Origin: Struthio camelus | Taxonomy: Eukaryota > Chordata > Aves > Struthioniformes > Struthionidae | Length of the DNA: 64,000 nucleotides | Assembly: GCF_040807025.1 (NCBI RefSeq) | Contig: NC_090944.1 | Coordinates: forward strand, 1,516,068 to 1,580,067 | Direction of reading: 5' to 3' | In this document: positions 11,682-22,569 of the stretch, one piece after another | Position numbering within the stretch: the stretch's first letter is position 1 | Layout of the letters: every line of letters begins with the position of its first letter | Notes under the pieces: generated by a model | Databases searched by the model: none | Seen by the model: only the letters and a program-made list of their open reading frames with translations | What the model was told of the DNA's origin: nothing | Translations under genes and position numbers: made by a program

Positions 11682-13510
11682 TCACAGAATCACAGAATGG
11701 TTGAGGTTGGAAGGGACCTCGGGAAATCATCTAGTCCAACCCCCCTGCTCAACCAGGGTCACCTAGAGCACGTTAACGGGATCGCGTCCAGGCAGGTTCT
11801 GAGTATCTTCAGGGAAGGAGACTCCACCACCTCTCTGGGCAACCTGTTCCAATGCTCTCTCACCCTCACAGTAAAGAAGTTTTTCCTCATGTTTAGATGA
11901 AACTTCCTGTGTTTCAGTTTCTGCCCATTGCCTCTTGTCCTGTCGCTGGGCACCACAGAGAAGAGTCTGGCCCCATCCTCTTGACACTCCCCCTTCAGAT
12001 ACTTGTACACGTTGATGAGATCGCCTCTCAGTCTTCTCTTCTCCAGGCTGAACAGGCCCAGCTCTCGCAGACTTTCTTCACAGGAGAGATGCTCCAGCCC
12101 TCTAATCATCTTGGTAGCCCTCCGCTGGACTCTCTCCAGGAGTGCCATGTCTCTCTTGTCCTGGGGAGCCCAGAACTAGACACAGTACTCCAGGGGAGGC
12201 CTCCCCAGGGCTGAGGAGAGGGGCAGGATCACCTCCCTCCACCTGCTGGCAACACTCTGCCTAATGCACCCCAGGATCCCATTGGCCTTCTTGGCCACAA
12301 GGGCACACTGCTGGCTCATGTTTAACTTGTTGTCCCCCAGCACTCCCAGGTCCTTCTCAGAAGAGCTACTTTCCAACAGGTCAACCCCCAGCCTGTCCTG
12401 GTGCATGGGATTATTCCTGCCTAGGTGCAGGACCTTGCACTTGCCTTTGTTGAACTTCATGAGGTTCCTCTCCGCCCAGCTCTCCAGCCTGTCCAGGTCC
12501 CTCTGGATGGCAGCACAGCCTTCTGGTGTGTCAGCCACTCCCCCCAGCTTAGTATCATCAGCAAACTTGCTGAGGGTGCACTCTGTGCCTTCCTCCAGGT
12601 CATTGATGAATACATTGAACAAGACTGGGCCCAGGACTGACCCCCGGGGCACACTGCTAGCTACAGGCCTCCAACTAGACTCTGTGCCACTGACCACAGC
12701 CCTCGGAGCTCTGCCAGCCAGCCAGTTCTCCATCCCACCTCACTGTCCACTCATCCAACCCACACTTGCTGAGTTTACCTAGGAGGATGGGATGGGAGAC
12801 AGTGTCCAAAGCCTTGCTGAAGTCCAGGGAGACAACATCCACTGCTCTCCCCTCCTCTCCCCAGCCAGTCATCCCGTCATAGAAGGCTATCAGATTGGTC
12901 AAGCATGATTTCCCTTTGGTGAATCCCTGCTGACCCCTCCTAACCACCTTCTTGTCCTCCAGATGCTTAGAGATGGCATGCAGGAGGAGCTGTTCCATCA
13001 CCTTTCCAGGGCTGGAGGGGAGGCTGACAGGCCTGTAGTTTCCTGGCTCCTCCTTCTTGCCCTTTTTGAAGACTGCAGTGACATTGGCTTTCTTCCAGGC
13101 CTCAGGCCCCTCTCCTGATCTCCAGGACCTTTCCAAGATGATGGAGAGTGGCCTAGCAATAACATCCGCGAGCTCCCTCAGCGCTCGTGGGTGCATCGCA
13201 TCGGGGCCTGTGGATTTGTGGCTGTCAAGTTTGCCTAAATGATCTCGAACCCGATGCTCCTCGACCAAGGCAGAGTCTTCCTTTCTGCAGACTTTCTCTC
13301 TTGTGCCCAGCGCCTGGGATTGCCCAGGGCTGGCCTTAGCAGTAGCAGTAAAGGCTGAAGCAAAGGCGGCAGGCATTCAGCAACTCTGCCTTCTCCGTAG
13401 CCTTCCTTGCCAGGGCACCCGGCCCGTTCAGCAGCGGGCCCACATTTTCCCTAGCCTTCCTTCTGCTGCTGATGTATTTAAAAAGAAGTCTTACTTCCAT
13501 ATCCTTCCGT
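11682..13510 (-). mobile_element. CR1 LINE, 5'-truncated, well preserved (copy B)
   Basis: About 1.83 kb of CR1 ORF2 and 3' tail on the minus strand. The 3' terminus is at 11682 (CACAGAATCACAGAATGG on plus). The RT segments are nearly identical to copy A: the 185-codon middle segments differ at only three residues (E/D, K/N, R/M), and the N-terminal ones by a two-residue Ala-Thr indel and one further substitution. The same three disabling lesions are present: the frameshift before PAAFASAF (near 13,370), the frameshift ending in GQWHRV (about 12,733) and the stop after LEYCV (12176-12178). The 5' truncation point and both flanks differ from copy A. Confidence 0.95.
11759..13376 (-). pseudogene. 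CR1 ORF2 reverse transcriptase pseudogene (copy B)
   Basis: Three open segments, 13376-12675, 12733-12176 and 12148-11759, together span RT fingers, palm and C-terminal region. The catalytic FADD is intact in the second segment. The element cannot make a single RT polypeptide. See copy A for motif order. Confidence 0.9.
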
Positions 13511-15140
13511 AAATGAGAGCAGCTTTTCTGGTTAGTAGACCAAAGGAGGGGAAAGAGGGGAATTCTTTTCCAATGTGCTTAATACCCTTTTGATCACAGC
13601 AAGTAATATCTACCCAGAAGGTACACATAATTAGCCCTAATTATATTGTGGTCCAGTTTAACTAAGAAAGAATGAATATACTGCATCAAATTGAGACATG
13701 AAGTTAATTTAATTTATTTTTAGCAGCGTATGATGGGTAAGGGAAAACCTAACAAAGGCACTTTTGCTGCTTTCTTAATTGAAAGATTTTTGATGTGAAC
13801 CAGGCTGAATTCCATACGTTTTAGAATCGTCCAAAGGCCAAAGCTTTAGCAAGGGCTGAAAGCCAAAAATTTCAAACATGAGGATAAGCCCTCAGTAATT
13901 TTGAATCTTAATCTTTTTGATACAGTAAAACAGCTTTGTTACCTTTACCGGTCACAAAAGTAGGATATAGTTTCATTTAGTTTTGTAGACAAGAAAAAAG
14001 TTCTCACTAAAAGCAAACATCATGTGTGAGAGGATGGACTTCATAAACAGCTACTTAATGCTTTTTCTTTTTTTTTAACTTGTGTCTGGACTGTACTTTC
14101 TGTACCAAGTATTAATGTACAAACTGAGAGTTTAATAGATAGCAAGTGTATGATGTTACCAGAAATGCACCTTTACTGTAATATCACAAAAATAATATCC
14201 TGTCAAGAAGCAGATGCTGGGACTTGGGACCTAGTTTACCTTCTTCTAACATAGGGTTGCAAAAGCCAAGTCCATTTTATTTGGGAGGGGAAGCAGCAGG
14301 GCCCTGTGACTTCTCTGTGTGAATGCCTAGTCCGAGGTATGCTAAGCAGTGCCTCTGCTACACAAAATAACAAAATGCTATTAAAAGTGTAACAAAATAT
14401 AATGTATGGGGGAGAATTTTTGAATACATAAAGAGACTTCCTAAGGAACATACTCACGTGCAATTAGAGATGGGCCTTAGAGAACCCATTGTATTTTCTA
14501 AATTTTTACTATTTCTGGAAATTTTTTCATCTTTATCGCAAAAAGCTTGTCGAACATTAAAAAAGCTTACAAGTAGATAAATTATTGAATCGTTTTTTGA
14601 AGACAGAGTTTGTGCCAGCAAGCAGGTTTTTTTCTCCTGCTCTAAATAGTTGCATGAATAGCATAAACTACAGCATTTTTTTTTTCCCTCCAGTATAATT
14701 GCTTCTACATGTCTTTTCTTTGCCCTATGTTTTCTCCCATTTTTCCCCAAATATTTTTTTCCCTGGCTGTAATTCTTTCTGTCTTGGTAGACGCTCATTG
14801 CATCACCTGACTGGCTAAACCTTATCTGTCTTCCTAAAAAAGGCTCCCATCATTGTGATTTAAAGCAGTGGGAGCCAGCGAATCCTGCACTTCTCTTCAG
14901 GATTGCTTCCGTGCTTTGTCATGTTCGCTGTTATGGCTGAAGTAACCGAGTTGTGGTGAAACTGTTGTAAATGTATTGCTTCTCAGTGAATACAGAATCT
15001 ACCACTTGGAATCTACCACCAAATGAGCATCTCAGAAAATCAGTTTGCCATGTGGTCTGTAGGGAGAAGTTTTGAAATCTAGAAAAGCAACAGATGGTGA
15101 CCTGGCTTTAGTTATTTATGCCTTTGCCTCTTTGTGTTCA
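13511..15140. other. AT-rich intergenic sequence
   Basis: No recognised gene. Short open frames of 75-114 codons on the minus strand (14236-14798) are low-complexity and Lys/Ser-rich, without family motifs. Confidence 0.45.
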
Positions 15141-15928
15141 GGCTTCGGCGTCTCTTAACTGTGGGTTGTGCCCATCCTCTTCTTCCCAAGGGTCACAGGA
15201 GAGTCCAGTGGGGCCAACAAAAGCTTAGAGATGTATATATTTATTTAACAAAGAGATAGCAAGTAATTAATCACATTAATTAAAAAGAGAAGAATAGAAC
15301 TCAGGAAAAAAATTAATAAAGTCAGATGATGCTGACTTATTGTTTGCAGCAGCTCGGTTCCTGCAAGAGGGAGTGAGGAGCTGCTACAATCTCTGATTGC
15401 TAATGTACTATGTATACACTTATCAGGGAAGAACTACCTGTAAGTGCTGGCACCAGCTCAGTTCCTCCAGGATTTGGGGGGAGGGGGAGGGTGAACTTGC
15501 TGTGACAAGGGATTACAACTAATTCTCTTTATTTGCCCCTGAGGAACTGAATTGTTGCCAGAAATTAAAAATAGCTATCTGATTTCTGGTTGCGGAGATC
15601 CCATCTTCAGTAATGGAGCTGGGAAATGGATTGGATTTCAGCATTGTAATGTGAAGTGTTTAGGGACCTTTTAGCTAAGGAGGAATAGAGCACAAGTGCA
15701 TGAGAGACATTATTTGCATACGGTACAGTAATAATGTGATGTAACAACCTTTGAAGAGTAGAAGACTATAGATGAAAAAGCAGTGCCAAGGACATGACAT
15801 CTCTGTTAACACATACATGACAATGAAAGGAATTATGATGATGACACAGTGAAAGGAGTAATTTAAATTATTCATAGCAATTACTGAGTTCTAAAGTGAA
15901 ATGTTTTATTCAAGAAGATTATCTGGAC

Positions 15929-15981
15929 ATTCCTGTTGACCGACATTTGAAAAAAATTCCTGTTGACATTTGAAAATAAAA
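15929..15981. repeat. Imperfect tandem duplication
   Basis: ATTCCTGTTGAC..CATTTGAAAA occurs twice in succession, the first with a CGA insertion before CATTTG. Local duplication, about 26-bp units. Confidence 0.7.
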
Positions 15982-16014
15982 ACAAACTCTTATTTGGGCT
16001 TCCTAGAAAATTAA

Positions 16015-16056
16015 CCCTAATATTTAATAGCGTGTCCCTAATATTTAATAGCGTGT
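16015..16056. repeat. Perfect 21-bp tandem duplication
   Basis: The unit CCCTAATATTTAATAGCGTG plus T is present twice without mismatch (16015-16035 and 16036-16056). It lies about 35 bp from the imperfect duplication at 15.93-15.98 kb, so the area has duplicated repeatedly. Confidence 0.95.
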
Positions 16057-16849
16057 CAGAGTCTATTACTTTCTGACCAGGTTCTTTAAGTTATTCCACA
16101 GGGGGAGGGCGTAATGTCTAATATCAGATTTACTTAGCTGAAGATAGTTGATGTTTGTTAGACAGGATTTTTGATTTAGCAGAGTGATACAGCAAGATAC
16201 ACATGTAAGTTACACTTGGCAAAATATAGCAATTACAATATATACATTTCAATCACAATACCAATGTGCTCCCCGTTACCGGTCTCTGTAACATGCTCAC
16301 CGTCACAACCTTGGGCATCCCCAGTCGCCACGAAGGACTCCGTGGATTGAAACCAGCTCCAGCCTGTTGCTCTCCAAAATTCTTTTGTTAGTTGTTCAGT
16401 TTTTATGTTGGGCTGAGCCACATATACACTCCTGCCCCATGCTAGTCTAGCTAACTCAGGGAGACAGTTACACGCTTTTGAAGAACTGAGGGAGATTTAC
16501 ACAGCCAGTTGATCCACTCAAACGAGCTGTTTGTCTAAAACAAAGACCACCATCTGGTCCCCTTTGTATTGAGATAAATTCAGCTTTCTGTGCAACAGCT
16601 GTGATCAGTCGCACCCTGTGTTCTCCCCTGAGCTTCACGGGCACATGCCCAGCTCCTCTGAGCCTTCTTCCATTCTCGGGGTTTATTGGTCACATAGAGA
16701 CCTAACAACTCTGTAACTCCCTTCATGTATTTATCTTCTGGTTTATATTGTGCCAACTCTGAGTAACATTTCTTCTAATTTCTAAATAAAGTTTATTCAC
16801 AGCCAAATTATATCCGTCTGTTTTTTTTTTTTGTACCAATGCTGAACAG

Positions 16850-17800
16850 CTTTTCTTTCCTCTCACTGTTTATCCTGGTGATAAATAGCCATAATAGCCC
16901 CTTTAGCTTTTGCTTCTTAGGTGAAGCACACTTTTGGGCTTCTTACCATGTCAGATGCTCTCCCTTCTTGATTATTTAGAAGTCTTTCATTGTATTTGTT
17001 CTGGTTTGAATTAGTCTTTCTTGAACGTAGGTGATCAGAACCACACATGCTGTCTCACTATCTTGTACCTTCTTGGTATTTTAGAATCACATTTTCCTTT
17101 TCTGTGGCTAAATCACACCAACGACTTACAATCACAGCATATGATCAATTAGTATATCCGGGTCCTTCTCATCCTGTGTTACTTCTAAGTAGTGTATACC
17201 CAATCCTACAGCAGAAGCTTTTGTTATTTGTCCCTAAATTCCTTGTGATTTTTGTACCACTGAATTTCACTTCATATCTCTTTCTTGAGTTAAGGCTTTT
17301 CCAGTTTTGTCTATATGTGTATCGCTGGTATCTCCCAAGTTTGCGTCATCAGTTAGTTTATTTTGTCAGGATACTTCCTAGTTTTGGTGTTAATGCCACT
17401 GATGAAAATCTTAAATAACGTTCATGCCCAGACTGACCCTTGAGGCATTTCAGAATCTCCATCTAAACTGATTTCCTACTTTTAGGACTAGCCATAGTAA
17501 GCCCCTTTAAACCAGTTCCTTATTTTATAATTACTTCATTTTCTCGAGGTCTATTAACAATTTCCTACTTACCAATTTCTCATATCATTTGTATTACTGA
17601 AGATACACCTTATTTCATCTGACCAGAAAACAATTTATCAATAAAATATACTGAATCAGTCTGCATATACCTTTGGTGAATTTATGTTGCTTTCTAGCCC
17701 ATTTATCAGCACATCTGCAGTTAGTCTTTCCGTCAAAACTTCTAGAACCGTCCCAATGAACGATGTCACTTTCTCTTAGTCTTAACTATAGATAGACCTA
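16850..17800 (-). mobile_element. Ancient CR1/L3-type LINE fragment (may continue to about 18,540)
   Basis: The plus-strand reading follows, in order, the antisense of CR1-type ORF2. GTGATCAGAACCACACATGCTG (about 17,030) resembles the antisense FWAPQ region; CTGACCCTTGAGGCATTTC (about 17,430) matches the antisense QGSVLGP block. ACCTTTGGTGAATTTATGTTG (about 17,670) resembles the antisense FTKGKS block. All frames are destroyed. A weaker, less certain similarity continues to about 18,540. Confidence 0.6.
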
Positions 17801-19107
17801 GGCTTCATAGGCTTCCACAGTTCACTTGATAAACAGATCTAAAATACATGGTACCTGACCTACAGTGTTTTGTGTCAGTTCTCTTGTCATCCTTAGTGGA
17901 AATAGAGAAAGATCATAACTTTTATTTTGGGGCCATGCCTGTAGACCATCCTTAATCACTACCTTTTCCTCTTTTTATTATCTCTGTTTAGATAAGATGG
18001 TAGAATTTCTTGAGTGTTTTTTTTTTTGTTGGCTAACAAACAGTTGCAAAATCCAACTCCCGCATTCTTACTTGTCTGCAACGGCAAGACACAGATTTCT
18101 TTTTGATTTTTTTTTTTTTCCTTCTCCATTTTTTTAACTCTTCACACTCTTGAGGTGATAATTCAGGCAAGTAGGTTTCAAGCCCCTTCACATTACCTTT
18201 CTCGCTATACTTGAAATTTAGATTATTGATACTTTAAATATATTTAGTGAAAAGAAATCCCAGGCTTCCTATGCATTCTTGGGCTCCTCAGTCCAACTGA
18301 TTTTACCGTCTAGGCTGTTAGCATATTCAAAGTTTACTTATGTAAATCAAGGACCTTAGTTACAGATCTGTTTCTCTGTATCCTCCTATTTAAGAGAAAT
18401 CAAATTGCAATCACTCGATGCAAGCTTCTTTCTATAACCAGATCTACATCTTCATTACCTACAAAACCAAGTTTGCAACAGTCTTATCATTTGTTGTCAT
18501 GGTTTTGTGAAGAAATGAATCAGCAATCAATCACATACAGGAATGTGTGTATCCTGTGTTGCATATCATACAGTAGACAGCCAAATCAGCTCTACACTTA
18601 CTATTTAATGGGCACAGTTATCTAAAAAAGTATAACTGCTGAATGGAGATGTATTTTAAGAAACTGAAGTGGTTATGTCACAAACACTGGGAAGGGAGAA
18701 GATCTGATGGTTGCACAATAGAGAGAGTACCTTCTGTCAAGCTTAAAGGTCATCCAGTGAGGCAAGGGTATGACTTGGAGAGGACAGCTGTAAAGCATTC
18801 ATTAGGTCAGTGGCTCATTTTGCTGACCTGTTGATGAGTTTATCCCATATTTACAATGCATAAAGGCCCCTTAAACATTTTGGTACCTCAAGAAGCAAGG
18901 CTTGAGGGTACTGCAAAGTGTTTATTAAGGCTTACTATTAAAGCAATGGTTTCCCTGTGAAATGTGTGGAAAAGACTTTTCAGATATCCCACAGTTTCTC
19001 AACCTAGAAAAACATATTTTACGCTTGTTTATCTGGGTCCCTTGAAAGACAAAAGATAATCACTGAAAAATCATTAGCAGTACTAATGACCGTAAAATCA
19101 TATGCTT

Positions 19108-19113
19108 TTTATT
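19108..19113 (-). terminator. Candidate distal polyadenylation signal of ASXL2
   Basis: Minus strand reads TGTTAAATAAAAAGCATATG: a canonical AATAAA in AT-rich sequence. It is the most distal canonical hexamer noted before the recognisable old CR1 relic at 16.9-18.5 kb. No transcript evidence is available. Confidence 0.35.
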
Positions 19114-20414
19114 TAACATAAAATGAAACATTAAGATAAAATACACATTTGTCCATGTGCTGAAGAACTACTGTATTTTACATTCATTTATAAAGCAGGT
19201 AGTTTTACATGACGAAAATAAGTGGGGGAAGAGGAACAGAATCTGCAGTAAGACAAGCCACAGGGCAAGCTTTTGCTTTTCAAAGTGCTATCTCTTAAGG
19301 GCACACAGATCTTAAACAGGTTAGAAACAGGCTGTTTTTAGCACTCCTCAGATCCCTCTTAATGCTGGTGAGAAGCTAAGGTGGAATCTTATACAGCAAA
19401 ACAAGTGAGAACTTGTTTACAAAACAACCCTTGCCAATATGCATAGCTGCAGCACAATGAACCACATTTGTCCCTGATTTGATTTCTCATTTGCTGGAAC
19501 TGGCCCATGCACTTTTTAAATGCTTAGAAATTATGTTACTTCATTCTAAAGAAGCATGCTGAACTATAATTGTTTATTTTCCTGGTACAAACCTTGCCAC
19601 ATTTCTTATTTGACTGTTAACTTGCAAAGGGGCTGTGGTACGGTATGGGCTTACGATTGCACAGATTTATGGCAACGGAAGGCGCTACCACCTTTCAGCT
19701 AAGTCAGCTGTTTGTGGGCATATCCTTGGTATGCCTCTGGATACAAGATAAGAAAAAAAATTGTAACTGAAACCTCTGTCGCTGAGGTTTAAGATAATGC
19801 CTATCACCTCTCAGCTTCAGGTAGGCTAAGAGCATGCACACAGTTAAAAATATCTCAGCTGACAGCCAGTCATATACCAAGCTGCAGTAGCTCCACCATG
19901 TTCATTTACAAGCCTTTTCCCTCAGAATCAACTTGCTGACTGTGTTGCCTATTAGTTCACATTCCTGATGTTGACCCTGGAATTCAGCTGTGACTGTCTT
20001 TGGAGGCCTAACCCCCAAACGTTAAACTCCTGGCACAGCTTTTCCAATATAAAATCTGTAATGCAGCCTCTGAGAAGTCTAACCAAAAGATATGGGAGAC
20101 CAATTAGCTTTAAATTTGAAATTGGGATAGGAGGGGATGGGAGATGCAGCAGTACCAGGGGATTTAGGAATGTCTTCTTAAAAAGTGCAGCAGATCAAAA
20201 CACATTACTAGTATATATTTTTTTCTAACCCATATATGTTAAATATGAAAACAAACATAAGAGCTGTAATTCCATCTCAGGTCTATGGTAACTTTCCAAG
20301 GTTTAATGTTACCAGAAGACTGGGACGAAGCTGGTCTTATTATGTACACTTGGCTAAAATATAGCTCTGTGAGTGTACATATATATATGTATAAATGCAC
20401 ACACATCTGCACAG

Positions 20415-20426
20415 CCCCCCCCCCCC
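20415..20426. repeat. Poly-C (12) inside a CA/TA-rich microsatellite
   Basis: Twelve C residues flanked by TATATATATG (about 20,380) and ACACATATACAC. In the ASXL2 transcript sense this reads G12. Confidence 0.9.
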
Positions 20427-20556
20427 ACACATATACACTCTATGCATATATATATTTACCCAAACCATGGGACCTCCTTTATAGTGCAACTGTTTAGAGT
20501 GAAAGCCCCACTCAATGTGCAGATAGCAAGTTTTAACAAAATATTTGGGTGCCATG

Positions 20557-20580
20557 TTTTGTTTTGTTTTGTTTTGTTTT
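20557..20580. repeat. (TTTTG)n simple repeat
   Basis: Five TTTT blocks separated by single G. Confidence 0.9.
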
Positions 20581-21981
20581 CCAAGAGATTCTAATAGTAA
20601 TTGAAGTGGTATAAAAATACCAGTTGTGTGCTTTTTCACTTTTCAGATTTTTATTTTTAAAGCCTGACTTGTTAATGCCTCTTCTTTTTTTCCCCACATT
20701 CAGCTTCCTTCCCCATAAGTCCCAGTAACAGAGAGTTGTTGTAGACACCTCCAATTTATATATAGGACTCCTGCAATTGCTTGCAGGACTAGTAGGATAG
20801 TGTAAATGTAATTTGAGCTTCACCTAAGCCAAAACTGACATAATTAATAAAAAAATAGGGATGAGGCAAGTACACTGTGCCTCATGCATTGTGGAGCCAT
20901 TTCCAGGCTTCTCTCATTGATCACTAATTATGGCTCCAGATGAGGAGCTGACAAAGGGCCTCTTTCCCACCTGGATACTACTACTCAGACCTCTCGTAGT
21001 GCAGAGATTTGTATTCTTGCTATATAGGTAGGACCGGGGCCAGCAATTAAAGGGGCTGCAAATCTAATACAGTCTTTCAGAAATAGCTATTTATAGAACA
21101 AGCAGTATTAACCTGCTACATACGGCAATAAACAGGTAATTCCATGAAGTAATTTCAGGAGGCAAGGGCACGGATGCAGTCGTTTTCAACACGTGTTGTG
21201 TATTTCAACTTAATCCTAAAAGGTATTTAGCAACCTTAGCTCTTACCAATTTCAGGGAGAGGTAAAAGTACAACAACCTCATGATTTGGACCCTTTTGTT
21301 GACTAGTGTGCTCTGCAGCTGCTCTTTGCAGTATGTACTGGATAATCGTTCCTGAAGTTTGCAGCCTTTATAATTTCTCATCTAGCTGACATTTCTGAAA
21401 ACATAAAATTATGGCCAAAACTAATATTCCATTGCAACTGGTAGGAATTAAAGCAACAATGCTTGGCAAAGATGTTCTGCCTCCATAAATTTGTGCTCCT
21501 GCCTCCTGGAAATAGGACTGCTGTTGGGAATAAGACCAGCAGCCTTAACAGGTTGACTGGAGCTTCCTCTTAGGAGAATCTCTAGGGAGCCCATTCAAGT
21601 ACAGCTGATGAGAAGTCAGTCCATTTCTAATAGCTGCAAAGATGTATCGTCCTCTCCTGTGAGATTTTGACCTAAATTCCTACAAAGCAAAACATCTGCT
21701 TGACAGTGTTTCCTTGAAATCACTGGACTTTTGGTATACTGTTTGCGTTCCTCATAAGCACCATAGGATGCTCACACAAGAAATCAAGCTATCAGCAATA
21801 TTTATTAAAATTCCAGTGACACAAAAAAAACTGAGTAGTTTCTGATTGTGTTTTGGTTGAGTAGCTTCAGTACCAGTATGTATGACTCTTTGGCTATAAA
21901 GGTAGCATTGCTTCTATAAAAGATCCACCTCAACTTCTTGTCTTCTCACCATAGATTAACTATTCTGGGTGGTTATGAGGC

Positions 21982-22002
21982 AAAAAAAAAAAAAAAAAAA
22001 AA
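21982..22002. repeat. Poly-A run, 21 bases
   Basis: Uninterrupted A run on plus (T run in ASXL2 transcript sense), without a recognisable retrotransposed body next to it. Confidence 0.9.
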
Positions 22003-22563
22003 GAGCATTAACGGAAGGAAACACAAACAGGACACAGGATTGAAAAATGTTCTGTATGCTCTACCTCAAACTGTTAAACTATTCTAAAAATCATTCACGA
22101 CTGAACTTCTGGTTTCTCTACTACTCTAATCTGCTGATCAGCAGCTACTGCAGTGGTGCAGTACTCGTATCCCCTCTCGCTCTCTTTTTTTCCCTCTTCT
22201 TTTTTTCTTTTAACATTATTACATACTCAAATCCAACCAGCTCAAATACTTTTTAATACACTGAAAATGTAAAATAAAGAATATATGATGTACATACAGT
22301 ATATATATACATATTTCAAATACTTAAAATTCTTATGTAAAATATGATCTTCTATATTATTTGTGTAAAAATACAACTTTTAAAATGGTGTCAACTTGAT
22401 TTTTCTGTACATACCCTCTATTCCAATTTAAGTCCCTTTTAAAAAGGCAATAGACAGACAAAGTTTTAGTATCTTCTAAATTGTGTTTACAGGCCTGTTG
22501 TCAAAACAAGAAAAGCACTTAGTAAACAATATTGGATTTTTTTTTTTTTTAAGAATTCTCATT

Positions 22564-22569
22564 TTTATT
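22564..22569 (-). terminator. Candidate proximal polyadenylation signal
   Basis: Minus strand reads GCAATAAAAATGAG, followed about 12 bases later by a run of A. The signal would give a 3' UTR of about 5.6 kb. The A run would also cause internal priming of oligo-dT cDNA here, so 3' ends mapped at this spot need care. Confidence 0.3.

Noticed and set aside
16233..16421. Minus-strand 62-codon frame near a possible retroviral leader
   Set aside because: Too short, with no recognisable gag, protease or other retroviral motif; kept only as a hint within the LTR-like observation.
20340..20639. Minus-strand frame of 99 codons and plus-strand frames through the CA/TA repeat
   Set aside because: Open only because of simple-sequence composition; no domain-like content.
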